A DNA stretch of 64,000 nt from Microcoleus sp. EPA2. Its GTDB lineage: Bacteria; Cyanobacteriota; Cyanobacteriia; Cyanobacteriales; Microcoleaceae. The stretch is from assembly GCA_020882975.1 (NCBI GenBank), contig JAHRFD010000001.1, positions 104,336-168,335 of the forward strand, given 5' to 3'. Below, piece by piece: positions 27,696 through 35,846 of the stretch. The translations under genes and the position numbers were made by a program. The first letter of the stretch is position 1, and each line of letters opens with the position of its first letter. Below the pieces are notes generated by a model, which saw only the letters and a list, made by a program, of their open reading frames with translations, was not told where the DNA came from and did not search any database.

Positions 27696-27851
27696 TCGCT
27701 TGTAGTCGAGTCTCGATCCCCCTAAATCCCCCTTAATAAGGGGGACTTTGAACGGTATTGTTACTCTTATTAAGGGAGGGCGGACTTTGAATGCTCTTGT
27801 TCCCCCCTTATTAAGGGGGGCTAGGGGGGATCGAGACTCGACTACAAGCGA
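27696..27851. mobile_element. MITE-like element with 27-bp terminal inverted repeats
   Basis: TCGCTTGTAGTCGAGTCTCG followed by ATCCCCC at 27696-27722 matches the reverse complement of 27825-27851 perfectly over 27 bp. The 156-bp element carries three TTATTAAGGGG palindromes inside (from 27726, 27765 and 27803). It has no coding capacity. It separates the vWA gene from the tubulin-like gene. Confidence 0.88.
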
Positions 27852-27872
27852 GATAGATCGTTGATTTCAGGC

Positions 27873-28787
27873 TTAACAACCATCGCCAAAAATTGGCAAA
27901 CCAACTAATTTCCACATAATGCTAGGCGTAAAAGCAGTCCAGAAAAAGGCATTTCCCAACGCAGCCCTACCTGCTACAGTCATGTTCATTTTCATCATGC
28001 CTTGAAACAACCACCGATCGAGTGGCATAGTCAGCGTCCACATCAAGGCAATCCAAGCAGCACCCAACCAAAAAATTACCCATTTGATGTTACTATTGAG
28101 CTTGGGAAAAATTTTCTCTGTGAATGAAGTATTGAGATTTACATCGGCACCGGAAATATAAATGCCTCCTGTTTCTATAGTAGCTTGTTTGAGCGGCTCG
28201 AAACTTTTACCCCCGAAGGTAATGCCATTAATTTTAACTTTTTGAGCGGTGGCTTCGCTGACGCTTTGCGGGGAAAGTTCTATTCCGGCATCGCTAACAA
28301 TTACAATTTCGCGGCAGCTACTTGGCGCTGTTTTAAAAGCATTTAATGCCTGCCGGATGGGAACATCTAGGCTGTCTTGGGGTGGTTCGGGTTGGATAGA
28401 TTTAGGCAGGTTGGGATCTTGCAAAGCTCGGACTAATTCTGCTTCTACTTTTTTGGTATCTGCACTAAAGTTACTGGTTAATGCTGGAGCTTTCCCACCG
28501 CCAATCCCAAAGACTTGAATTGTATTTGGGTTTGTTCCTAATTTAGAATTTACCTCTAAATAGGCTTTGACTGCTGCTACTTCTTGCTGCATAATTGTGC
28601 CGGGAGCATTGAAGGCTTGGGGCTGGTAGGTGCTGCTGCTGAGATCGAGGGCGATCGCCACTGCAATATTGGGTCTACCAAACCCGAATATGCCAAACAG
28701 TGCTGCTGCAATTAAACAGAAGCACAGCAAGATTAATGGTCTTTGAAATAACGGATGTTGCCACAGCGGGCGTTGAGTTCTAATCAC
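27873..28787 (-). CDS. Membrane protein with vWA domain
   Basis: 304 residues from a GTG at 28785-28787. One helix (about 17-35) precedes a von Willebrand A domain: IAVAIALDLSSSTYQ (41-55) with the MIDAS triad Asp48-x-Ser50-x-Ser52, a central FGIGGG, and EIVIVSDAGIELS for the second acidic site. A second helix (WVIFWLGAAWIALMWTLTM, about 236-254) and a hydrophobic C-terminus follow. The vWA should face the periplasm if the N-terminus is inside. Such domains bind protein partners through a divalent metal. It starts 47 bp after the binding-protein gene on the same strand, a clear operon pair. Confidence 0.88.
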   Translation of the reverse strand: MIRTQRPLWQHPLFQRPLILLCFCLIAAALFGIFGFGRPNIAVAIALDLSSSTYQPQAFNAPGTIMQQEVAAVKAYLEVNSKLGTNPNTIQVFGIGGGKAPALTSNFSADTKKVEAELVRALQDPNLPKSIQPEPPQDSLDVPIRQALNAFKTAPSSCREIVIVSDAGIELSPQSVSEATAQKVKINGITFGGKSFEPLKQATIETGGIYISGADVNLNTSFTEKIFPKLNSNIKWVIFWLGAAWIALMWTLTMPLDRWLFQGMMKMNMTVAGRAALGNAFFWTAFTPSIMWKLVGLPIFGDGC

Positions 28788-28834
28788 TGATCGACCTATA
28801 GGTAGAAGGAAGAGGGAGAGGGAGAGTCAACTGT

Positions 28835-30433
28835 TTATTTAACAGCATCGAACTGATATTTAGACCCCGGAGGGCCGTCTTTACCTTCGACAGCTTTGAC
28901 TAAGGGAATTTCTTTGAACAGGTCAAATTCCTTGGCAGTTCCCGATATCAAAGTTCCTGCGGTGAGGAATTTGACTGTTCCGTCGCGGGTGGGATTGCTG
29001 CTGGTTGCTGCTGCTAAAGCTTGGGTGGCATCGAAGGCAGTTGCAGTTCGCCAACTGACTCTTCCTTTCCAAATTTCTGAGGCTTGTTTGGAAAAAGGAT
29101 CGTCTTTTTCCCATCTCCAAGGAACGGCTAGCACTAAATCTTTAATAGTATCTCCTCCCTTGATTAAAGTAGTAGGATTATACAGTTCACTACCTCCCAT
29201 TAAGGCTAAAGGTGGGGATGTATCTTTGTTGGCGATCGCGATCGCGATCGCCTGTTCTACTTGGTCTTTGCTCATCGCCATAAATACCACATTTGCTCCG
29301 GCCTTGCTCGCATCAGCAACAGCAGATTTGGCATCAAAAGTTGCACCAGCTTTGATGTCAACTTCTTTGACAATTTTGCCGCTAGCTTTTGGCACTTCGA
29401 CAACTAATAGTTCCTTGAGTTGTTTGCTATAAACGCTGTCGGAGTTGTAGAAAATTGCGATCGCGGCGGGGGAGTGAGTTTTATTAGCATAATTTGCGAC
29501 TGTTTCCCCAAGTTTTTGGAGGTAAGTTTTGAGCATTTCATCGGTTTTTTCCAGCACCTTGGTTAGTTTCAAGGTCGCTTTGTTGGAAGAGTCGATGGTA
29601 ACGCTGGAACTGACAGGTGAAATGGCTGCTAATCCTGCGGTTTCATAGGTTTTGATGGCATCTTGAGAACTGCTGTCAATGCCGTGTCCCAAAACTCCCA
29701 ATACGCTGGGAGAGTTAACTAAGTCTTGGGCGATGGAGACAGTTTTGCCAATTTCGTCATTAACAATTACAATTTCTAATAACCGACCGGGAACAGTCGG
29801 ACTTTTGTTAAATTGATCTTGATATAAAGCAGCTCCTCGAAGCACTTCTTTGGCTGCATCAGCGCTGGCACCAATGGGAACAACTACGGCAATTGTCAGG
29901 GGATTACCTGTTTTTTGAGCCGTCGCATTGTTGAAGTATATTTTAGTTTCCGGGTCGTTGGGGTCGGTTTTGGTAGCTGCTTCATATTTGGCGATCGCCT
30001 CATCCCAATTCTTGCCTACAAATGCAGCAGCCCCAGCTTGTTTCTCAGCATCAGCTTTGCCGCCTGTTAGCAGAATTTTTTCCCCTTGACTAATCAGCGC
30101 GGCGCTGACTGCTTTAGAACTGATGAGATCCCCTGGTGAAACAGTTATGGTGGGACTAGAAGAAGGTGTGCCTCCACCCGTTGACCCGGAACTACCGCCT
30201 GACAACGCTTTGTACAAGCCAAATCCGACACCGCCTAAGACTAATACTCCTAATACTCCTGCTAAAGCCATCAGAATTGGTTTTGTTGGCGGTTTTGGAG
30301 GCTCATCAACCATAGCGTCTTTCGGTAAGCCACACATACAGAATGACCCGTCGTTGTCACAAGGTTGGTGGGGGCCAGTACCGTTATATTTTTCTGGATT
30401 ATGTTTGGGTACGCCGTCGCAGGTCCAACTCAT
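28835..30433 (-). CDS. Single-pass membrane periplasmic-binding protein (Peripla_BP_6-like)
   Basis: 532 residues, ATG start. The N-terminus has a Cys-rich segment with Cys5, Cys25, Cys32, Cys34 and His11/His22 that could bind metal. A helix (about 52-76) follows, then a Gly/Ser linker, a short TPR-like helix pair (GKNWDEAIAKYEAATKTDP) and an ABC-type leucine/amide-binding domain from about residue 175 (NPLTIAVVVPIGASADAAKE, GVLGHGIDSSSQ, LAAISPVSSSV, ANVVFMAMSKDQVEQAIAIA). No lipobox or cleavable signal is visible, so the domain is tethered. No permease genes are nearby; a receptor role is more likely than transport. It contains the triple HIP1 stretch 29232-29251. Confidence 0.85.
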   Translation of the reverse strand: MSWTCDGVPKHNPEKYNGTGPHQPCDNDGSFCMCGLPKDAMVDEPPKPPTKPILMALAGVLGVLVLGGVGFGLYKALSGGSSGSTGGGTPSSSPTITVSPGDLISSKAVSAALISQGEKILLTGGKADAEKQAGAAAFVGKNWDEAIAKYEAATKTDPNDPETKIYFNNATAQKTGNPLTIAVVVPIGASADAAKEVLRGAALYQDQFNKSPTVPGRLLEIVIVNDEIGKTVSIAQDLVNSPSVLGVLGHGIDSSSQDAIKTYETAGLAAISPVSSSVTIDSSNKATLKLTKVLEKTDEMLKTYLQKLGETVANYANKTHSPAAIAIFYNSDSVYSKQLKELLVVEVPKASGKIVKEVDIKAGATFDAKSAVADASKAGANVVFMAMSKDQVEQAIAIAIANKDTSPPLALMGGSELYNPTTLIKGGDTIKDLVLAVPWRWEKDDPFSKQASEIWKGRVSWRTATAFDATQALAAATSSNPTRDGTVKFLTAGTLISGTAKEFDLFKEIPLVKAVEGKDGPPGSKYQFDAVK

Positions 30434-30676
30434 TTTTGCTACCTTTCTTTTTTACCCTTTTGGGTATTGTACAGCTTGACATCTGTCTTGAGAAAGGTTA
30501 ACTGGATAAAATACGAAATCTTTAAAATAGCCGGAAGGAAATCCCCCCCACGGAGGCAAGGAGGGAGGGGAGAAATTAGCCACTAAAATCAAAAAGGGGG
30601 TGAGTCACCCAGAGTTGGGATAAAACACCCGTAAAGTCCTTAGTCAAAAATCATTCCGGTGTCACCAGAATTGATG

Positions 30677-32422
30677 TTAAGCCTTAGCCTCAACCCAAAC
30701 TGTCAGCCCTTCAACCCTCAAACCTTTGCCGCGACTGCCGCAATATTGACCGTTAGAAGCAGTGGGAGTATCGCCGATATTCTGAATGTGAGCAGTGTAA
30801 AGTACGTTGTATTTATCAGCTTGGGCTCCTGTTAGCCGCACCGCAAATCCTTCAATCCGCTTAGCTTTTCCCCGGAATCCTGCTAACTCTCCTTCTTCGA
30901 TCCAAGCGGTATCGCCAACACCTTCGACGTGGGCCATGTACTGCAATTTGAGACCGGCGACGGGAGGGTCTATTTTAATCTGAAACCCTTCGACGCGACG
31001 TTTTTGAGCGCGAGTGCCGGCATATTCTCGATCGCTAAAAGTGCGATCGCCAATTCCTTGAATATGTGTTAACACTTTTAAGCTGACTGGTTGGGCTGGT
31101 TGAGCCTTGGCTGATGGCACAACCCAAACTGTGATACCTTCTACTCTCAAAGCTTTCCCGCGAGTGCCACAATATTCACCGTTGGAGGCTACTTTTGTGT
31201 CGCCGATATTCTGAATGTGAGCATTGTAAAATATGTCGTATTGACTAGCTTGGTCCCCGCTCAATCGCAGAGCAAATCCTTCAATTCGTTTCCCTTTACC
31301 CCGGAAACCTGCTAATTCCTGTTCGCTCACCCAAGGAGTGTCGCCGACACCTTCAACGTGAGCCATATACTCGACTTTTAAGCCGGGAATTGCTGGCTCT
31401 AAATTCACTTGAAATCCTTCGACGCGCCGCCCTTGAGCTTTGGTTCCTGCGTATTGTTGAGAACCAAAAGTGCGATCGCCAATTCCTTGAATGTGCACCA
31501 AAACTTTTAATCCCACAGCCCCCTCTACGGGTGCTGGTTTCACCGCCGTGGGTGCCCCAAAGACAATGTTCCCGGAGCCCTTTGTCTGGATAGATTTAGG
31601 CATTTCCATGCTGGGAACAATAATCACCTCGTGCATGGGGGCTGAGGGCGCGGGTGATTCCAAAATTTTGATATCTGGCACCACTGCAACTTGTTTCGGA
31701 GGCGTGACATTTCCCGACGGGATGACGATGACTTCTGGTAATGGTTCAGCAACTGCTGCTGGTACGGGTTTAACTGTGGCTGGTGCGGCTATTTGAGGGG
31801 CGATTTGTGTTTCGGTAACGGTCAATTTGCCTCTGGAAATGGCAACAGCTATTTGTTTACCAAAGGCGGCGCTGACGGTTTCTTCCAGGATGACCCACTG
31901 TTCGTCATCTAGTTGATCTTGTTGTTCGACGAGGGCGAGCACTGCCGCCACTGGGTGTTTGCCGCTGACTAAGGATTCTGCATCGGAGTGCAGTTGGGCT
32001 GGGGTTGATTCGGCAATGGCGCGCTGAAGCTCGCGGGCTTTACTATGTACTGATTGTAGTGGCCCAAAGTCGCTTTGTTCCCGGTGGGCGATCGCTAATA
32101 CTCGATCGATCACTGTTAGGGCTTGGGAGCGAATTTCTGCTTTCCCTTCAGAGGCGGAGATTGTCTGGACTAAGTTTTGAATTTCTTGGAGGGAGGTAAT
32201 TTCTCCCGGTACTAGAGCACTGTTGCTGAGTTCAAGAGCTTGTTTTTGGACGACGGAAAAATTGCGACTGTAACTTACTATTTCTTGCAGCAAGTTTTCT
32301 GACGGAGGAAGACCTGATTGTTGGAGTTGTTTGGCGGAGTGTGCCAGTCGATCGGCCAAACTAGGATAGGTTTCCGATAGTCCGGCAATTTGTTGTAGCA
32401 AATCTTTATGAGTTGGTTCCAT
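30677..32422 (-). CDS. Protein with six ChW-type repeats
   Basis: About 581 residues from the ATG of MEPTHKDLL; the frame extends to a TTG at 32497. The first 200 residues are helical, followed by a Pro/Val-rich linker. From about residue 305 to the end, six repeats of about 45 residues match the ChW (clostridial hydrophobic W, PF07538) pattern: H-I/V-x2-I/V-G-D, then AGT or AGF or CGT, then RVEGF or RIEGF. They fall into two tandem triplets of types HIQGIGDRTF, HVEGVGDT and HIQNIGDT. Every repeat has Asp where the family has Trp after IG. There is no signal peptide, so it may be cytosolic. It is the first gene of the minus-strand run. Confidence 0.8.
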   Translation of the reverse strand: MEPTHKDLLQQIAGLSETYPSLADRLAHSAKQLQQSGLPPSENLLQEIVSYSRNFSVVQKQALELSNSALVPGEITSLQEIQNLVQTISASEGKAEIRSQALTVIDRVLAIAHREQSDFGPLQSVHSKARELQRAIAESTPAQLHSDAESLVSGKHPVAAVLALVEQQDQLDDEQWVILEETVSAAFGKQIAVAISRGKLTVTETQIAPQIAAPATVKPVPAAVAEPLPEVIVIPSGNVTPPKQVAVVPDIKILESPAPSAPMHEVIIVPSMEMPKSIQTKGSGNIVFGAPTAVKPAPVEGAVGLKVLVHIQGIGDRTFGSQQYAGTKAQGRRVEGFQVNLEPAIPGLKVEYMAHVEGVGDTPWVSEQELAGFRGKGKRIEGFALRLSGDQASQYDIFYNAHIQNIGDTKVASNGEYCGTRGKALRVEGITVWVVPSAKAQPAQPVSLKVLTHIQGIGDRTFSDREYAGTRAQKRRVEGFQIKIDPPVAGLKLQYMAHVEGVGDTAWIEEGELAGFRGKAKRIEGFAVRLTGAQADKYNVLYTAHIQNIGDTPTASNGQYCGSRGKGLRVEGLTVWVEAKA

Positions 32423-32694
32423 AGTCTGTCGTAAATATTTAACTTGCTGATTATAGACGTTGAGTGTCCTTGAGAGTGCCACAGATAGAATGCCCAAGCA
32501 CTTCTGGCTTCGGCGGAACCCAGATTTTTATTGCCATCCATAGAGGCTTTTGTGATCGAAGTCACATCTAGCTCCACTGCTAGTCACAGTCTACAACTGT
32601 TGCAGTCACTGCATGAAGGACACAATGTCACACCAACTAGACCTTAGCCGTCACCGTCAAATCCATCGCTATTGTTGATACTGAAGCTACCCCA

Positions 32695-32946
32695 ATGTTG
32701 AAAGCAATAAGTTTTATGGTACTGATTCGCGACCTTGCCCAAGAAGCTATGACCATCGGCTATCTGACTATTGAAGCAGAAAATCTCTTGCGCCGGATGC
32801 TAACCACCACAACCTATGAATTAGAAGACTTAAATGCTTTTATGACTTTGCAGCTAGCAACTATGTCTGGAATGGTGAAACAAGAGTCTCGTGAATTGAG
32901 AGAATGCCAATACTTTGCGGATGTCGTATCTAAGACTTCCAATTAG
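32695..32946 (+). CDS. Small conserved protein, tandem paralogue A
   Basis: 83 residues from ATG 32695; the paralogue alignment favours starting at Met8 (32716; MVLIRDLAQEAM). Pattern: IRD, GYLTIEAENLLR, YELEDLNAFMTLQLATMSG and VKQESREL. It is predicted to be all helical and cytoplasmic. The next gene is a clear duplicate. I do not recognise a domain and give no function. It is divergent from the ChW-repeat gene. Confidence 0.75.
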   Translation: MLKAISFMVLIRDLAQEAMTIGYLTIEAENLLRRMLTTTTYELEDLNAFMTLQLATMSGMVKQESRELRECQYFADVVSKTSN

Positions 32947-32996
32947 TAATGAATCGACTGTTTGTACAATGAGAATTAGTAAGGATTCTGAAAATT

Positions 32997-33209
32997 ATGG
33001 TGATTCGTGACGTTGTAAAAAAAGCTATTGCGGCTGGATATCTGACCTTGGAAGCCGAACATGAAATAGAGCACGTTTTCTCGTCAGCGAAGTGCGACTT
33101 GGAAGATTTGAATGCTTTTATGAGTTTGCAGTTGGCGGCGATGGCTGGCCGTGTGAAGCAGCAGTCTTTGGAATCTATCTACTTGCAAGACAATTCCGAG
33201 CGGGGTTGA
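32997..33209 (+). CDS. Small conserved protein, tandem paralogue B
   Basis: 70 residues from ATG 32997 with AAGGA 13 bases upstream. It aligns with paralogue A over nearly its whole length: MVIRDVVKKAI, GYLTLEAEHEIEHVF, CDLEDLNAFMSLQLAAMAG and RVKQQSLES. The gap between the two genes is 50 bp, so they are probably cotranscribed. All-helical; no known function. Confidence 0.78.
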   Translation: MVIRDVVKKAIAAGYLTLEAEHEIEHVFSSAKCDLEDLNAFMSLQLAAMAGRVKQQSLESIYLQDNSERG

Positions 33210-33300
33210 AAAATTTGGCAATAGGTGCATAATATCAGTTCGGTTACGCAGTCCGGGAAAGCGAGCTCGATAAAATGTCACCCGCTTTCACACAATTTGG

Positions 33301-33323
33301 GTGTCAACTGAAACAGTTGACAC
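33301..33323. terminator. Perfect 10-bp hairpin GTGTCAACTG-AAA-CAGTTGACAC
   Basis: The arms 33301-33310 and 33314-33323 pair perfectly around AAA. It lies between the convergent paralogue B and the 72-residue minus gene, so it can serve as a two-way terminator. It has no T-run; an operator is less likely because no promoter faces it. Confidence 0.55.
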
Positions 33324-33356
33324 AATCCCATCGCAAAATTAACTGCTTATCTGTAC

Positions 33357-33575
33357 TCAGTCGATCGAGATTGACTGAGGCCCGTTACTTGAGGGGTTGC
33401 TGGTTTCGCTGGCGGGTGGTGTGTAGGAAGTTGAACCCGCTTGCTCATCAATCCAGCTTTTAACTGGGTCTTCCTGAAGATTAAGTCGTAGCAGGCCCGA
33501 CACAAATCCGCCCGTAAATGCGATCGGCTGTTGGAACAATTCTTTGACTACCGGGATGAGTTCGTCGAGGAACAT
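33357..33575 (-). CDS. Small conserved cyanobacterial protein
   Basis: 72 residues from an ATG preceded by an excellent AAGGAGA site. The core MFLDELIPVVKELFQQPIAF then FTGGFVSGLLRLNLQEDPVK, ending SWIDEQ, is a pattern I associate with a small conserved cyanobacterial family, with a Gly-rich helix and a charged DPVKSW end. The Ser/Pro tail is variable. It may be peripheral to membranes; the function is unknown. It is divergent from egtC, whose gene starts 135 bp further right. Confidence 0.72.
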   Translation of the reverse strand: MFLDELIPVVKELFQQPIAFTGGFVSGLLRLNLQEDPVKSWIDEQAGSTSYTPPASETSNPSSNGPQSISID

Positions 33576-33710
33576 TCAAGATTCTCCTTGTGCTACTGGG
33601 GTGATACTGTTAATTAATCTTAACTGTTTTTGATAAAAGTTAAATATTGTAGTAAGTTCTAGCCTATTCGGGTAATACCTTCTGCTCTCTCAATTTCCTA
33701 GAAAAATTTT

Positions 33711-34499
33711 ATGTGCCGTTTGCTTGGCTATCTTGGCGGGCCGATTTTACTCGATTCTCTTCTGTACAAGCCGGAACATTCCTTAATTGTGCAGAGTTAC
33801 CAACCCCGCGAAATGACTTCAGGTCTACTCAATGCTGACGGTTTTGGCATTGGTTGGTATCACTCCCACCTAGATACCGACCCGTTTGTCTATAAAAATA
33901 TACAACCAATTTGGAGCGACATCAACCTTCCGAGTATCAGTAGATACGTGGAATCGGGATGTGCTCTCGCCTATGTTCGCAGTGCAACGGTAGGACAGGC
34001 TGTGGATTTGAGCAACTGTCAGCCTTTTGGGTACAACCGTCTGATGTTTGTCCACAATGGCTTTGTGAAGAATTTTCGGCAAAGTCTTTACAGACCAATT
34101 CGCGATCGCCTCAACGATGCCACCTATCAATTAATTAACGGTACTACAGATTCCGAGCATATTTTTGGTCTGTTTGTCAATGAATTAACAGTGCCAAATA
34201 TGACTCTAGAAGTGGCTTTGCAAAATGCACTAACAACTTTGGCAGAACTAGCCAACTTCCATGAAGTAGAATTTTCAGCTAATATAATTGTCAGCGATGG
34301 AAAACAGTTAGTTGCCTCTCGCTTTGCTTCCAAAAAGGCTCCTCCCTCCCTCTATTGGCTGCGGGACGATCCAAATTTTCCAGAAGCTGTGATGATTGCT
34401 TCGGAACCTTTATTTGTTGGCAATTGGCATCAGTGTCCACCACAAAGCATTATCAGTACGGGAAAAGACGGTGATCTCAAAATCAATTCTATCTTGTAG
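33711..34499 (+). CDS. egtC: EgtC-type class II glutamine amidotransferase
   Basis: 262 residues, ATG start with the catalytic Cys at position 2 (MCRLLGYLGGP). The class II amidotransferase domain shows NADGFGIGWY, ALAYVRSAT and LMFVHNGFVKNF. In the ergothioneine pathway EgtC hydrolyses the gamma-glutamyl group from the hercynyl-gamma-glutamylcysteine sulfoxide made by EgtB. The assignment rests on the fold plus the neighbouring egtB and egtD. Its last 29 bp overlap the proposed egtB start, so the two are translationally coupled. Confidence 0.88.
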   Translation: MCRLLGYLGGPILLDSLLYKPEHSLIVQSYQPREMTSGLLNADGFGIGWYHSHLDTDPFVYKNIQPIWSDINLPSISRYVESGCALAYVRSATVGQAVDLSNCQPFGYNRLMFVHNGFVKNFRQSLYRPIRDRLNDATYQLINGTTDSEHIFGLFVNELTVPNMTLEVALQNALTTLAELANFHEVEFSANIIVSDGKQLVASRFASKKAPPSLYWLRDDPNFPEAVMIASEPLFVGNWHQCPPQSIISTGKDGDLKINSIL

Positions 34500-35709
34500 A
34501 GAGGCTATTTACCGAAATTTGCAACAGTGTCGTCGCGACACTTTCGATCTATTTGCAGGCATGGATTATGATACTTTTTGCAGGCAAGTTCATCCAGAGT
34601 TTAGTCCGGTTGGCTGGCATTTAGGTCACATTGCTTATACGGAGGATTTGTGGATATTGCAGAAATTAGGTAAATTTAAACCAGTATTTCCTAAGTATCA
34701 CAAGCTGTTTGCTGCTGATATTTTACCGAAGCAAGAAAGGGTTTATTTGCCGACAATTGCCGAAGTAGAATTATATCTGGATGCGGTCAGAAAAAAAGTG
34801 CTGGATTATTTAGAAATAGCTCCCATTGAACAGCAAGAGCGTCTGTGGCAATTTATTATTCAACATGAAAGTCAGCACTGCGAAACCGTGGCTTTTTTGT
34901 TGCAAATGCAGCAGCAGGAGAGGGGCGAGGGAGAGAGGGGGCGACCCATTGCCGATGAATTGCCAATGGCCAATTCAGCGATTGAAATTCCGGCAGGGGA
35001 ATTTTACATAGGAAGCGATCGCCTTGAAGCTTTGGATAATGAGCGATCGCGCCACCTATGCTATTTGGACAAATACTCGATCGACCGCTATCCAGTTACT
35101 TGCGGTCAATACCGCCATTTCATGGCATCTGAAGGCTATCAAAACCCTCAGTGGTGGTCAGCAGAAGGTTGGAAATGGCTGCAATCTAATTTAGTCGATC
35201 GCCCGCTTTACTGGTCAGACAATCCCGCTAAGAACAATCACCCAGTTTGCGGTGTCAGTTGGTACGAAGCAGAAGCATACTGCAATTTCATCGGCAAGCG
35301 ACTACCCACAGAATCCGAATGGGAAAAAGCAGCCAGTTGGGATGCAGTAAATCAAACTCAGCGCACCTATCCTTGGGGAGAAGAATTACCGAATTCATCC
35401 CTATGCAACCACGGCAATAAGATTGGGAATACAGCCCCAGTTGATAAATTTCCCCAGGGAGCCAGTAGCTTTGGCTGCTGTGATATGTTAGGCAATGTTT
35501 GGGAGTGGACAGCTTCCACTTTTGATGCTTATCCAGGATTTGAAAGTTATCCTTATAGTGGCTATTCTCAAGCATATTTCGATGGAGAACACCGAGTTTT
35601 AAAAGGTGGCAGTTGGGCGACTCATGCTCCATCCCTGCGATCGAGTTTTCGCAATTGGTATTATCCGGGAGTGCGACAAATTATCGCTGGTTTTCGGTGC
35701 GCTCAATGA
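34471..35709 (+). CDS. egtB: EgtB-type hercynine oxygenase (DinB-like + FGE-sulfatase domain)
   Basis: About 413 residues from a GTG at 34471 behind GGGAAAAGAC; no in-frame ATG lies near. The N-terminal domain has WHLGHIAYTED and QHESQHCET, giving the iron-ligating His with the H-x3-H pair of EgtB. The C-terminal half is a formylglycine-generating-like fold: EIPAGEFYIGSD, YPVTCGQYRHFM, CGVSWYEAEAYCNFIGKRLP, MLGNVWEWT and KGGSWATHAPSLRSSFRN. EgtB joins the cysteine sulphur to hercynine using oxygen. The frame overlaps egtC by 29 bp in another frame, and egtD follows after a hairpin. Confidence 0.93.
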   Translation: MISKSILSCREAIYRNLQQCRRDTFDLFAGMDYDTFCRQVHPEFSPVGWHLGHIAYTEDLWILQKLGKFKPVFPKYHKLFAADILPKQERVYLPTIAEVELYLDAVRKKVLDYLEIAPIEQQERLWQFIIQHESQHCETVAFLLQMQQQERGEGERGRPIADELPMANSAIEIPAGEFYIGSDRLEALDNERSRHLCYLDKYSIDRYPVTCGQYRHFMASEGYQNPQWWSAEGWKWLQSNLVDRPLYWSDNPAKNNHPVCGVSWYEAEAYCNFIGKRLPTESEWEKAASWDAVNQTQRTYPWGEELPNSSLCNHGNKIGNTAPVDKFPQGASSFGCCDMLGNVWEWTASTFDAYPGFESYPYSGYSQAYFDGEHRVLKGGSWATHAPSLRSSFRNWYYPGVRQIIAGFRCAQ

Positions 35710-35763
35710 TTTTGGCTAATTGCTAAATAATGGGGCACAAATAAATGTAACCTAACAAAGAGC

Positions 35764-35797
35764 AGAAAGCCGGTTTCTTTAAAAAACCCGGCTTTCT
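35764..35797. terminator. Hairpin between egtB and egtD
   Basis: AGAAAGCCGG (35764-35773) pairs with CCGGCTTTCT (35788-35797) around a loop holding an A-run. It belongs to the GAAACCGGGTTTC repeat family. It may attenuate or separate egtD from egtCB, or just be a repeat insertion. Confidence 0.7.
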
Positions 35798-35846
35798 GGA
35801 TGAGTGAATACGTGCTTTAGCCCTTTGTGCATCTAAAATTTACGCT

